A stretch of DNA of 64,000 nucleotides from positions 1-64,000 of the forward strand of contig VBEG01000020.1 of NCBI GenBank assembly GCA_005882115.1, read 5' to 3'. Shown here one piece after another: positions 8,057 to 16,297 of the stretch; within the stretch, counting starts at the first letter, position 1; each line of letters starts with the position of its first letter. This DNA is from Chloroflexota bacterium. GTDB taxonomy: Bacteria > Chloroflexota > Dormibacteria > Dormibacterales > Dormibacteraceae. The notes below the pieces were generated by a model that saw only the letters and a list, made by a program, of their open reading frames with translations, made no database searches and had not been told where the DNA came from. Made by a program: the position numbers and the translations under genes.

Positions 8057-9240
8057 CGACTCCATTCGGCCGCCTGTCGGACGACGACCTCGCGACCTGC
8101 GTCCACTGCGGTTTGTGCCTCGACGCGTGTCCGACCTTTCGGGTCACCGGACTGGAGACCGAATCCCCGCGCGGCCGCATCTACCTGATGACGCAGTGGA
8201 AGCGCGGGACCATGGCTTTTGACGAGGAGCAGGTCGAGCACATCGACCTCTGCCTTGGCTGCAGAACGTGCGAGGGCGTGTGCCCGTCCGGCGTCCCTTA
8301 CGGCCGCATCATCGAAGCGGGCCGCGCCGACGTCGAAGACCTGCGGCGCGCGTCGCTCAAGCGGGGGACGAGCCGCCTCGCCCTGCGGCAGCTCGTCGGT
8401 CATCCGGGCCGCCTGCGCGCCGCGGGCGCGGCCACGCGCTTGGCCCAGAAGCTGGGCCTCACCTCGATCGCCCGCTCAGGCCGCATGCTGCCGCGCCTGC
8501 GAGAAGAGTTCCGCCGGCCCGCGGGAGACGTCGCGCCAGCGATCGGCGCCCAGAAGCATAGAGTCGCCTTCCTGGTCGGATGCGTGATGCCGATCCTCTA
8601 CCCGCAGTCGCACGACGCGGCGATCAGGCTGCTGCAGCTTGCGGGATGCGAGGTGTGGTTTCCTCCGGCGGAGCGGTGCTGCGGCGCCCTGTTCGCGCAC
8701 AACGGCGACCTCGCCGGTGCGAGCGCGTTGCGCAAGGCGAACATGAAGACGTATCGCGCCGGCGATTTCGAGGCGCTGGTCGTCGACTCGGCGGGTTGCG
8801 GCGCGCACCTCAAGGACTTCTACCCCGAGCTCAAAGGCCGGGTCAAAGACCTCACGGAGTGGCTGGCGGAGATCGGACTGCCTTCACCGGCTCGAGACAT
8901 GAAGCTCCGGGTCACATACCAGGACGCGTGTCACCTCGCCCACGCGCAGCGGATCAAGAAGCAGCCCCGGGACCTCATCCGCTCGATGCCCGGCGTCGAC
9001 TGGGTCGAGATGCGCCACGCCGACATATGCTGCGGCGCCGCCGGCCTCTACAGCACGCTCGAGCCCGATATGTCGAGCCGCATCCTGCAGGAGAAGCTCG
9101 ACGACCTCCTCGCGACGAACGCCGACGTCGTCGCCGTCGCGAACCCCGGGTGCCAGATGCAGCTGGAGTCTGGATTACGGGCGAGAGGCTCGAGGATGAA
9201 GGTCGAGCACGTCTCAGAGCTGCTGGCCCGCGCCTACTAG
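8053..9240 (+). CDS. glcF: Glycolate oxidase iron-sulfur subunit GlcF
   Basis: A 395-aa protein with two 4Fe-4S motifs, CVHCGLCLDACP and CLGCRTCEGVCP, followed by two cysteine-rich CCG domains (CCGALFAHNG and CCGAAGLYST). This is the electron-transfer subunit that links GlcD/GlcE to the membrane quinone pool. No ATG or GTG is suitable; the TTG at 8053 overlaps the glcE TGA (TTGA), matching the overlap style of the operon, and starts just before the first cluster as in the family. A strong hairpin follows the stop. Confidence 0.92.
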   Translation: MTTPFGRLSDDDLATCVHCGLCLDACPTFRVTGLETESPRGRIYLMTQWKRGTMAFDEEQVEHIDLCLGCRTCEGVCPSGVPYGRIIEAGRADVEDLRRASLKRGTSRLALRQLVGHPGRLRAAGAATRLAQKLGLTSIARSGRMLPRLREEFRRPAGDVAPAIGAQKHRVAFLVGCVMPILYPQSHDAAIRLLQLAGCEVWFPPAERCCGALFAHNGDLAGASALRKANMKTYRAGDFEALVVDSAGCGAHLKDFYPELKGRVKDLTEWLAEIGLPSPARDMKLRVTYQDACHLAHAQRIKKQPRDLIRSMPGVDWVEMRHADICCGAAGLYSTLEPDMSSRILQEKLDDLLATNADVVAVANPGCQMQLESGLRARGSRMKVEHVSELLARAY

Positions 9241-9248
9241 ATACAGGC

Positions 9249-9276
9249 GCCACCTCCCCATTCATGGGGAGGTGGC
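9249..9276. terminator. Bidirectional hairpin between glcF and PP2C gene
   Basis: GCCACCTCCCCAT and ATGGGGAGGTGGC form a 13-bp perfect inverted repeat with a 2-nt gap (in practice a shorter stem with a 4-6 nt loop). It sits between two convergent genes. There is no T-run on either side, so it may be a repeat element doing terminator duty rather than a canonical intrinsic terminator. Confidence 0.55.
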
Positions 9277-9295
9277 GGGCGAAGCCCCACGGAGG
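9249..9295. repeat. Two-hairpin intergenic repeat, copy 1
   Basis: The CCTCCCC...GGGGAGG hairpin is followed at once by a second small hairpin GGGC-GAA-GCCC. The same order, CCTCCCCA-n5-TGGGGAGG then a GC-rich stem around a 3-nt loop, recurs at 16240-16277. This looks like a dispersed REP-like palindromic unit. Confidence 0.45.
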
Positions 9296-9301
9296 ACCGG
9301 G

Positions 9302-10078
9302 TCAGATCTTGAGCTTCGGCAGCACGGCGGTCTTCGTCACGTCCACTTCGACGCGCGCGACCGCAAGCGTCACGTTGTCCGGCGCGCCGAGCTCACGGCA
9401 TCGCTCGATCACCCGCTCCGCTCCCCGGTCGAGGTTGCCGTCCTTGAGCAGCAGCCTCCCCATCTCCTCGACACTCACGCCGGCGGTCTCGACTCCATCG
9501 CTGCACAGCACCACCGCATCGCCCTCTTCGAGCTTCACTCTGTCTGTGAACGGCTGGATCTGCTCCCACACGCCGACCGCCCGCGTCAGCCGGTGCTTCA
9601 ACGGGTGGTTGGCCGCCTCCTCGGGCTTGATCACACCGAGCCTGACCTGTTCCGCCGGCCAGGAGTGGTCTTGCGAGATGAGCTTCGCGAACCCGTTACG
9701 GAAGAGGTAGGCGGGGCTGTCGCCGACATTGAGCAGCGCGCACTCGCCGGAGCGGATGGCGGCGATCACCATGGTGCTGCCCATCCCCGACCAGTCGGGA
9801 TTGTCCCGTGCGGCGTTGAAGACCGCGGTGTTGGCCTCCCTGCAGGCCTTCTTCAGGCGCTCGACCTCGGGCCCCTCCTGACCGTCCTCGGCGAGGATCG
9901 TGGTAACCGTCTTCACGGCGATCGAGCTCGCATGCTGGCCGGCGGCGTGTCCCCCCATGCCGTCGCACACGACGATGAGCGTGTCGAGCCCCGCCTTGTT
10001 GCGCCAGACCGTGACCGAGTCTTCGTTCTCTTCCCGTTCCAGGCCTGGGTCGGTGGCCCACGCGATACGTAACCGCAT
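9302..10078 (-). CDS. PP2C-family serine/threonine phosphatase
   Basis: A 258-aa PPM/PP2C phosphatase that removes phosphate from Ser/Thr residues with two bound Mn/Mg ions. Family motifs in order: DPGLEREENED near the N-terminus, CDGMGGHAAG carrying the metal-binding Asp-Gly, GSTMV, NVGDSPAYLF, and LCSDGVET towards the end. It has no membrane segment and is the bare catalytic domain, like PstP without its tail. It lies 27 nt downstream of the FHA gene on the same strand, so the two are very likely co-transcribed and the FHA protein may be a partner or substrate. No Ser/Thr kinase is in the window. Confidence 0.92.
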   Translation of the reverse strand: MRLRIAWATDPGLEREENEDSVTVWRNKAGLDTLIVVCDGMGGHAAGQHASSIAVKTVTTILAEDGQEGPEVERLKKACREANTAVFNAARDNPDWSGMGSTMVIAAIRSGECALLNVGDSPAYLFRNGFAKLISQDHSWPAEQVRLGVIKPEEAANHPLKHRLTRAVGVWEQIQPFTDRVKLEEGDAVVLCSDGVETAGVSVEEMGRLLLKDGNLDRGAERVIERCRELGAPDNVTLAVARVEVDVTKTAVLPKLKI

Positions 10079-10105
10079 CGTGCTACCTAACGAACCGGAC
10101 CGGCA

Positions 10106-11656
10106 CTAGGCTCCGAGAAGGGCGAAGTGGATCGAGTTCTGGCCGATGGTCAGCCGGTCGCCGTGGCCCAGCTGCTTCTCCTGGATCGACTCGCCGTTCA
10201 CGAACGTGCCGTTCGTGCTGCCGAGATCGACGATCCAGAACTGCTCGTCGCGAAGCTCGAGTCTCGCGTGGTGCCCACTGGTCGCGGGGTCGCGCAGGAT
10301 CACGTCGTTGTCCGGCGAGCGCCCCATGCGTACCGCGTGGTCGCCGGTGCGGTGGGCGTGGCCGGCGTCCGGTCCCGTCTCGATCGTCAGCTCGCCCTGC
10401 GGCCCGGCGGCGACGCTGGAGGCCGGCTGTGGCCTGGCCGGCATCGCGATCGTCTCCGCCAGCGGTGGCGGCGCCGTCGGCGGCGGCTGCCAGGCAGGCA
10501 TCAAGGTGGTTGGTTCGCGTTCCGCCTCCGAGCCGCTCATGGGCGGCGGAGCGATCATGGTGGCCGCCACGTCGGCGCCGTCGGAAGCCGCGGGTGGGGG
10601 CTCTGGCTGAGCCTGAGCGCCCGCGGCGAGATCTTCGTCCGTCGACGGGGCAGCTGACGCGGACGCGGCAGGACCACCTGACCAGGCCGGGGGCGGAGGT
10701 GCGGTCCAGGGTGGCGGCGCAACGTCGACCGGCGGCCCCACCGCGTCTGGCGCCGATGCGGAAGGCGCGCTCCACGACGGTGCGGGCGGCGCGGCCGGTT
10801 CCTCGGTCTTGGGGATGTCCCAAGCCGCAGGCGACGCGGGCTCGCCCCAGGCCGTGTTGGCCGGTGGCTTGGAGGTCGACGTGCTCGCCGGCGGGTCCCA
10901 CGACGGCGCAACGGTCGCCGGCGGCGGGGGCGCGGCCGGGGCGGCGGCCCAGTCGGCGGTGCTCAGAGGCGGAGCCGCAGCCGGGGGCGGGGCTGACGCC
11001 GCGGAGGTCGCATCCCAGGAAGGGGCCGCGGGCGGATTCCATGACGGAGCGGTCGGTATGGGCGCCGGAGACTGCTCTGGCGCTGCGGCGGGAGCGCCCC
11101 AGGCGGGAGCCGGAACCGAGGCGGGCGGCGAAGCGGGTGCCGCGGGCGGCGACGCCGGAGCGGATGGAGGCGGCGCGGGGGGGGCACCCCAAGAAGGCGC
11201 GGGCGCCGACGGCGGCGGCGAGGCCACCCCGGGCGAACCCCATGTCGGCGCGCCGCCCGCAGCCGGGGCAGACGCGGGTGCGCCCCAGGTCGGAGCCGCG
11301 GCAGCCTGCGCCGGCGGAGCCGGAGGAGCTCCCGGCGGGGCGCCCCACGCCGGAGCAGGCGACGCAGACGGCGCACCCCAGTTCGGTGATGCCGAGGATG
11401 GTGACGCGACGGCGGGCGACGCGGGCGAGCCCCATCCCGACAAAGGGGGCGGCGCGACCATGGTGGGCGCGACCGCCGGCCGCGCAGGAACGGGCGGTGC
11501 CCATGTGGCGGCGACGCCGGCTGTCTGATTGGTGGGAGCCGCGGGGCGAACCGGCGGCGCCGACTTCTTCTTGCGCCGGCGGCGGGTCATCAGATAGAGC
11601 CCGCCTGTGATCAGGGCGGCCACCGCCAGGATGATTACTGCGTATTCAGTCGGCAT
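10106..11656 (-). CDS. Membrane-anchored FHA-domain protein with Pro/Ala linker
   Basis: A 516-aa protein in three parts. Residues 1-30 form one membrane helix followed by the stop-transfer RRRRKKK, so the rest should be cytoplasmic. Residues about 35-420 are a Pro/Ala/Trp-rich low-complexity linker with repeated WGAP-like units. The last 90 residues are a forkhead-associated domain with GRSPDNDVILRD, SGHHARLE and DLGSTNGTFVNG, which binds phosphothreonine peptides. GAAGGGAGG precedes the ATG. It forms an operon with the PP2C gene. The linker makes alternative frames open on both strands; those are shadows. Binding partners are unknown. Confidence 0.9.
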   Translation of the reverse strand: MPTEYAVIILAVAALITGGLYLMTRRRRKKKSAPPVRPAAPTNQTAGVAATWAPPVPARPAVAPTMVAPPPLSGWGSPASPAVASPSSASPNWGAPSASPAPAWGAPPGAPPAPPAQAAAAPTWGAPASAPAAGGAPTWGSPGVASPPPSAPAPSWGAPPAPPPSAPASPPAAPASPPASVPAPAWGAPAAAPEQSPAPIPTAPSWNPPAAPSWDATSAASAPPPAAAPPLSTADWAAAPAAPPPPATVAPSWDPPASTSTSKPPANTAWGEPASPAAWDIPKTEEPAAPPAPSWSAPSASAPDAVGPPVDVAPPPWTAPPPPAWSGGPAASASAAPSTDEDLAAGAQAQPEPPPAASDGADVAATMIAPPPMSGSEAEREPTTLMPAWQPPPTAPPPLAETIAMPARPQPASSVAAGPQGELTIETGPDAGHAHRTGDHAVRMGRSPDNDVILRDPATSGHHARLELRDEQFWIVDLGSTNGTFVNGESIQEKQLGHGDRLTIGQNSIHFALLGA

Positions 11657-11749
11657 GCGGGTGGTGGGCCTCCCTTCTCGCCTATCGCGGCATTGGTATC
11701 AGCTTCGTAGAGCGTCGACTTGCGCAAGCCTGAAAGTATGCCATCGTGG

Positions 11750-14377
11750 TCACGCTTCTCCACGCGCGTTGGCGCCGTTCTCGATCACAAGCCGGCCCGA
11801 CGCTACCCCGGGCACGGTGACGTCCGCCTCTAGGGAGTGCGCACCCGAGCCGATGGGCTCGCCGGTGACCACGTGAAGTACGAGGCGACGGCCGAGCGGC
11901 ATGTCCAGGCGCTTGGGCAGGGGCGCGAGACCCGCGTTCGTCTCGATCTGCAGCTGGTGCCCGGTGACGAGCACGCCGTCCAAGCGCAACCCCGTCACCC
12001 CGACAAGGACGGCGGGTCGCGTGCGATTCTCGAGCGCGAAGCTGAGCCCGGATGTTTCCGGGCGCAGGCTGTGCAGGTCGGCTAGTCGCTCGGCGAGGTA
12101 GCGCGGAATCTCGGGACGCGGCGCGCTCGGCCTCGCGGCCGAAGCCACCAGGAACGGGAGCTCGGTCCGGTCGACATCGTTGCCGGAGATCACAAGCGAT
12201 GCCTCGAGCTTGTACTCGCCTTCGGCGGCAAGGGGAAGGCTCAGCGTGGTGGCGATGACGGCGGGCTCGAATGCTGTCGGGATCTCGACCTCGACCGTGC
12301 CCGAGTAAGACTTCTTCTGGACCACGTCGCGGACCCGATCCAGTCCTCGCGCACCGGCTGCCTTTTCGCGCGAGACCGACCAGCGGACCACACCTCGACC
12401 GGCAAGACCGGGATCGTCGTTGACGATGACCAGCCTCACGGCAAACGGAACCCGCGGGTGCTGCACGAACCCAAACGGGCGCGCGGGTTCGAACGCAAGC
12501 GGTTCGGCGATCAGACGCGTGGCGCGGAATGCCTCGGTGAGCGCCTCGAGCGCCACCTTGGGACGTCGAGTGCCGTCGAGGATTCCAAAACCAATCCCGG
12601 GAAACGGATCGACCAGGTGATAGACAAAGGCGCCCCAACACGATTCGAACTTCCGCGTCCGCAGATGCTCCGCCGTGTAGCGGATCAGCTTCGCCTGGTA
12701 TGCCTGCGAAGCGCGTGAGTAATCGTCGAGCGTCTGGTGTCCCGAGGGAAGCCCCACTCCGCGTTCGGCCCAGTTGACGGGCTGGAACCCGGCGTGACGC
12801 CACGCCGGTTCGTCATCCGCGACCGGCCATCGATCGCCAACTCCGGCCCAGGCCGATGAGTCCGTGCTCGGCAAGGACTGCGCTCCGAACGCGCTCACCA
12901 TCAGCGGCTCGACGCGGGCGATGTCGCGCCACGAGCCGTCTGACCATCCCAGCGTCAGATGAAGATCGACATCGCCCGAAGCCGCGATTGCGGGGCGGCT
13001 CGGATCGAGGCGCTCGAACGCCGCCTTCAGCTCCTGGTCGATCGAGTGGTTCTGGCGCACAGAGTGGACATCGCCGAGGTCGAAATTCGTGGCGAGCCAT
13101 GGCGGGTTGTCGTGCGCGATCCACACCGCGATCGAGGGATGGTTCTGCAGCATCGCGACCATCTCAGCTTGTTGCTGGCGCGCCGCGGTCTCGAAGAAGC
13201 GCGCCTCATCGCCTCGGGCGTGATAAACGTAGGTGCCGGTCAGCGGAAGGTCCTGCAGCACGAGCATGCCCGCTTCGTCAGCGAGGCGATAGAAGTCCCT
13301 CGGCAGAACGTTGGCCACGACGCGCAGCGCATCGACGTTCGCCTTTTTCGCCACCGCGATATCCGCCGCGAGAGTTTCGGCATTCAGCTCGTCGAGCCGG
13401 TAGGCCGGCGCGTAGCACGCGCCGCGCAAGAACATGGGACGGCCGTTGACGCGAAGACTCCAGCGACGCGGGCCGATATCGGCCGTGAGCGCTCGGAACG
13501 CGAAGGTTTCCTCGACACGCGAGGACTCGACGCCGTCGCCCGTGCGCGTGACGAGCTCGGCGCGGTACATCGGCTGCGCGCCGAAGCGCCACGGTTCCCA
13601 TTTCTTCGCGCCGGGGAGCGCAAGACGCATCGTCACTGTCTCCTCTGCTCCGCCGCCCAGGTGCACCTCACGTCTCAGCCGCAGCGGATCACGACCTGAC
13701 ACGGGCACGGCGAGCTCGACCTCGCCGTCCATCTGCCGGCCGTCGAGGTTGCGCAGCCGCGCGTCCACCTCGAGCCTTCCGTCGCCGCCCTCGAAGCTCG
13801 GCTTGACGCTCATCCAGTCGACCGCGATCGGCCCGACGTACTCGAGCTCGACTGGGCGCCACAGCCCGACCGGCACCTCGAGCCGGAAGCTGTCGGGTAG
13901 GCTCGAATAGGCCGACGCGGGATATGGCTTCAGGTCGCCGTCGTTGAACAGGCCCATGATGTGTCGCTTCTTCTCGGGTTCCGGCTCGACGGGCGACTCA
14001 CAGCAGATGACGAGCAGGTTCTCGGCCTTGAGATACGGCGTGAGGTCGAAGCCGAATGGAGCGAAATAGCCGTAGTGCGAGCCGAGCAGCCGACCGTTCA
14101 GCCACACGTTGGTGGCGAGAAACGCGCCGCCGATGCGCAACACGACGCGGCCGGCGTGATCCGGGCGCGGAAACTCGGTTCGATACCACACCGATTGCCT
14201 CCCCTCGTGCGCCGCCAGCTGGCGCGGGACCTCGATCGGCTTCCAGCCGCTGCCGATGCCGATCGTCAGGCGCTCGGCTTCGCCTTCGCCGAGCGGCATC
14301 CACACGGCCTCCCATCCGGTGAGCTCGCGGCGGCCGGCCGCGCGCTGCGCGAGCGGCATGAACAGGGAGTCGCTCAA
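11750..14377 (-). CDS. Glycoside hydrolase family 2-like protein, probable pseudoenzyme
   Basis: An 875-aa protein with the GH2 plan: sugar-binding beta-sandwich (RIGGAFLATNVWLNGRLLGS), immunoglobulin-like domain, TIM barrel starting near residue 325 (RGACYAPAYRLDELN), then beta-domains. Family members act as beta-galactosidases, mannosidases or glucuronidases. Here the acid/base position that normally reads HNEP reads HDNPPW (Asn424), and the nucleophile motif usually SEFGxQ reads VSAFGAQ (Ala496), so both catalytic glutamates seem replaced. It may bind sugar without cleaving it, or use another mechanism. The TTG start at 14377 overlaps the galK TGA (TTGA); an ATG six codons later is the alternative. 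Last gene of the gal operon. Confidence 0.85.
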   Translation of the reverse strand: MSDSLFMPLAQRAAGRRELTGWEAVWMPLGEGEAERLTIGIGSGWKPIEVPRQLAAHEGRQSVWYRTEFPRPDHAGRVVLRIGGAFLATNVWLNGRLLGSHYGYFAPFGFDLTPYLKAENLLVICCESPVEPEPEKKRHIMGLFNDGDLKPYPASAYSSLPDSFRLEVPVGLWRPVELEYVGPIAVDWMSVKPSFEGGDGRLEVDARLRNLDGRQMDGEVELAVPVSGRDPLRLRREVHLGGGAEETVTMRLALPGAKKWEPWRFGAQPMYRAELVTRTGDGVESSRVEETFAFRALTADIGPRRWSLRVNGRPMFLRGACYAPAYRLDELNAETLAADIAVAKKANVDALRVVANVLPRDFYRLADEAGMLVLQDLPLTGTYVYHARGDEARFFETAARQQQAEMVAMLQNHPSIAVWIAHDNPPWLATNFDLGDVHSVRQNHSIDQELKAAFERLDPSRPAIAASGDVDLHLTLGWSDGSWRDIARVEPLMVSAFGAQSLPSTDSSAWAGVGDRWPVADDEPAWRHAGFQPVNWAERGVGLPSGHQTLDDYSRASQAYQAKLIRYTAEHLRTRKFESCWGAFVYHLVDPFPGIGFGILDGTRRPKVALEALTEAFRATRLIAEPLAFEPARPFGFVQHPRVPFAVRLVIVNDDPGLAGRGVVRWSVSREKAAGARGLDRVRDVVQKKSYSGTVEVEIPTAFEPAVIATTLSLPLAAEGEYKLEASLVISGNDVDRTELPFLVASAARPSAPRPEIPRYLAERLADLHSLRPETSGLSFALENRTRPAVLVGVTGLRLDGVLVTGHQLQIETNAGLAPLPKRLDMPLGRRLVLHVVTGEPIGSGAHSLEADVTVPGVASGRLVIENGANARGEA

Positions 14378-15276
14378 CGCGCGTACGGCCCGTCAGCCGT
14401 CGAACAGAACAGAACCGGTTGCCCGACATCAGTCATGAATGGCCCCATCTGCTTGCGATCGACGAGCGCGAGCACGCTGCCGCCGAAGCCCGCACCCATG
14501 ATGCGGGCGCCGTAGCAGCCTTCGGCCGACCACGCCCGTTCGACGAGCGAGTCCACCGTGGGCGTCGACACCTCGAAATCGTCGCGCAAGCTTGCATGCG
14601 ATTCCTTCAACAGCTCTCCCATACGCGGGAAGTCTCGGTCGTGGAGGGCGTCCACAAACTCGCGGACCCGCGCGATCTCCGAGTCGACATGGCGGCGCCT
14701 TTTCGGATGACCGGATTCGGCTTCGCGCCGGCGCTGGTTGTAGGGCGTCGCGGCCAGCGAGCGATGCTCGCCGGAGTCGATGACCGCGATCGCTACCTCG
14801 TCCGGGAATGGCACCACCTGGTACTCCAGCGTGGCGCAGTCGAGCAGCAGCACGCTACCCCGCCGTCCGAGCGCGGAGGCGAACTGATCCATCAGGCCGA
14901 CCTGCACGCCGGTCGCCTTCTGCTCGGCTCGCTGGCATGCGAGCGCCGCCACCTTGCCGTCGAGATCGGGCTGCAATCCGGCGGCGACGGCGACAAGGAG
15001 CGCCGCCGACGAGCTGATCCCAGCGTTTGGCGGGACCTGCGATTCGACGTGCACCGCCTGCGGTTTCGCGCCCAGTTCCGTGCCGACCGCCCGCACGAAC
15101 GCAAGGCCGCCGGAAACCTCGCTTTCGATCGACCATTCCGGCGCGTCACGTCCCGATACCTCGGTGAAGCGATCGACCGCGGCAGGCAGAACGATCCCGC
15201 CGAGATAGTCGACGTGCTCACCGATGAGGTTCACCCGGCCGGGCGCTCGCCCGTGCCACACATGATCAGAGGGCAC
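14374..15276 (-). CDS. galK: Galactokinase (GHMP family)
   Basis: A 300-aa GHMP kinase that phosphorylates galactose to galactose-1-phosphate. The N-terminal RAPGRVNLIGEHVDYLGG is the galactokinase signature, PPNAGISSSAALLVA is the GHMP ATP loop, and GARIMGAGFGGSVLALV is the C-terminal motif 3. It is shorter than the usual 380-390 aa, a compact form. GTG start, overlapping the end of galT by 11 nt. Sitting between galT and a GH2-like gene places it in a Leloir-type galactose route; galE and galM are not in the window. Confidence 0.88.
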   Translation of the reverse strand: MPSDHVWHGRAPGRVNLIGEHVDYLGGIVLPAAVDRFTEVSGRDAPEWSIESEVSGGLAFVRAVGTELGAKPQAVHVESQVPPNAGISSSAALLVAVAAGLQPDLDGKVAALACQRAEQKATGVQVGLMDQFASALGRRGSVLLLDCATLEYQVVPFPDEVAIAVIDSGEHRSLAATPYNQRRREAESGHPKRRRHVDSEIARVREFVDALHDRDFPRMGELLKESHASLRDDFEVSTPTVDSLVERAWSAEGCYGARIMGAGFGGSVLALVDRKQMGPFMTDVGQPVLFCSTADGPYAR

Positions 15277-16174
15277 GAAGCTCCGCGGCCGTGTCCTCCG
15301 CCCTGGCGTCGAGGATGAAAGCCCCGGCCCCGAGCTCCGACCCCGCGAGGTACTTCAGCTTGTCGCGGGTGCGGTTGGGCGGATAAAACTCGACGTGGAA
15401 GTGATGGTGGCGGCCGGCGCGGCCGGGCGGCTTTTGATGCATGGCCATCACGTAGGGAAGGGGCTTGTCGAAGAGCCGGTCGTATTTCTGGAGCAGGCCC
15501 TGGAGGCTGCGCGCGAGCGAAACGTCGTCCGCCTCATCGAGGTCGGCCAATCCGCCACGATGCTCGAGCGGCGCCAGGTGGACCTCATAAGGCCAGCGCG
15601 CAAAGGGGGGGACGAAGGCGATCCAGCGGTCGTCGCGCAGCACGGTCCGCGCTCCGTCTTCCTCTCCGTTGATGACGTCGCAGTAAAGGCACCGCCCGGT
15701 CTGGCGCATGTGTCGCGCCTCGGCGGCGAGTTCGCGAACGAGCACCGGCGGGACGAACGGATACGCGTAGATCTGGCCGTGCGGATGGCTCAGCGTGACC
15801 CCGATTTCCTCGCCGCGATTTTCGAAGACGTAGACGTAGCGCACGTTCGGCAGGCGGCCCAGCTCGTGGGTGCGATCACGCCACACCTCGATGAGGTCAC
15901 GGATGTGATCGACCGACTGTTGTCCTAGGGACGAGTCATGGTCTGGCGTGTAACAGACGACCTCGGCGCGGCCCTGGTCGCCCGAGTAGGACGGAAAGCG
16001 GTTTTCGAAAACCACGATGTGGTAGTCCGGCTCGGGGATCTCGGTCTCGGGCATCCCGGGTCGGGTCGGACAGAGCGGGCAGTGCTCGGCCGTGGGGTGG
16101 TATGTGCGGTCCTGCCGCCATGGCGCCACAGTGACCCACTCTTCGAGCAGGGGGTTCCAGCGGAGCTCACTCAC
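15266..16174 (-). CDS. galT: Galactose-1-phosphate uridylyltransferase
   Basis: A 302-aa HIT-superfamily transferase that exchanges UMP between UDP-glucose and galactose-1-phosphate. Visible are the zinc-binding pair CPLC near residue 33, the active-site HPHGQIYAYP and a C-terminal HHHFHVEFYPP metal/nucleotide segment. The start is GTG, preceded by AAGGTGA. That GTG overlaps the TGA of a 25-codon upstream ORF as GTGA, suggesting that translation of galT is coupled to it. First enzyme gene of the galT-galK-GH2 operon. Confidence 0.9.
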   Translation of the reverse strand: MSELRWNPLLEEWVTVAPWRQDRTYHPTAEHCPLCPTRPGMPETEIPEPDYHIVVFENRFPSYSGDQGRAEVVCYTPDHDSSLGQQSVDHIRDLIEVWRDRTHELGRLPNVRYVYVFENRGEEIGVTLSHPHGQIYAYPFVPPVLVRELAAEARHMRQTGRCLYCDVINGEEDGARTVLRDDRWIAFVPPFARWPYEVHLAPLEHRGGLADLDEADDVSLARSLQGLLQKYDRLFDKPLPYVMAMHQKPPGRAGRHHHFHVEFYPPNRTRDKLKYLAGSELGAGAFILDARAEDTAAELRAL

Positions 16175-16248
16175 GCTTTCACCTTTTCGAAATAGATGAG
16201 GTAGCGGCCGTCAGCCTTCTTCACCACGCGAGAGTTGAGCCTCCCCAC
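16171..16248 (-). CDS. Tiny ORF upstream of galT (18-25 aa)
   Basis: Too short for the ORF track. The frame starts at GTG 16248 (25 aa) or GTG 16227 (18 aa), reads ...VVKKADGRYLIYFEKVKA and stops with a TGA that overlaps the galT GTG (GTGA). The later GTG has GGGGAGG 12 nt upstream, and this sequence is the 3' arm of a hairpin on this strand. The peptide has a plausible beta-strand composition rather than random GC-driven residues. It could be a leader peptide coupling or regulating galT translation, or a small protein. I cannot name a family. Confidence 0.45.
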   Translation of the reverse strand: MGRLNSRVVKKADGRYLIYFEKVKA

Positions 16249-16285
16249 TCGCTGGGGAGGCCGCGGCGCAGCCGCGGGTGGGGGC
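16240..16285. repeat. Two-hairpin intergenic repeat, copy 2
   Basis: CCTCCCCA-CTCGC-TGGGGAGG is followed directly by CCGCGGC-GCA-GCCGCGG and then GTGGGGGC. The layout matches the copy at 9249-9295. On the minus strand its last arm supplies a GGGGAGG in front of the tiny ORF before galT. Confidence 0.45.
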
Positions 16286-16297
16286 ATTCGGATGCGC

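Noticed and set aside
10083-11504. 473-aa minus-strand ORF and 393-aa plus-strand ORF over the FHA gene
   Set aside because: Both arise from the GC-rich Pro/Ala linker; only the 516-aa frame ends in an FHA domain.
11682-12803. 373-aa minus-strand ORF
   Set aside because: Arginine-rich shadow of the GH2-like gene in another frame.
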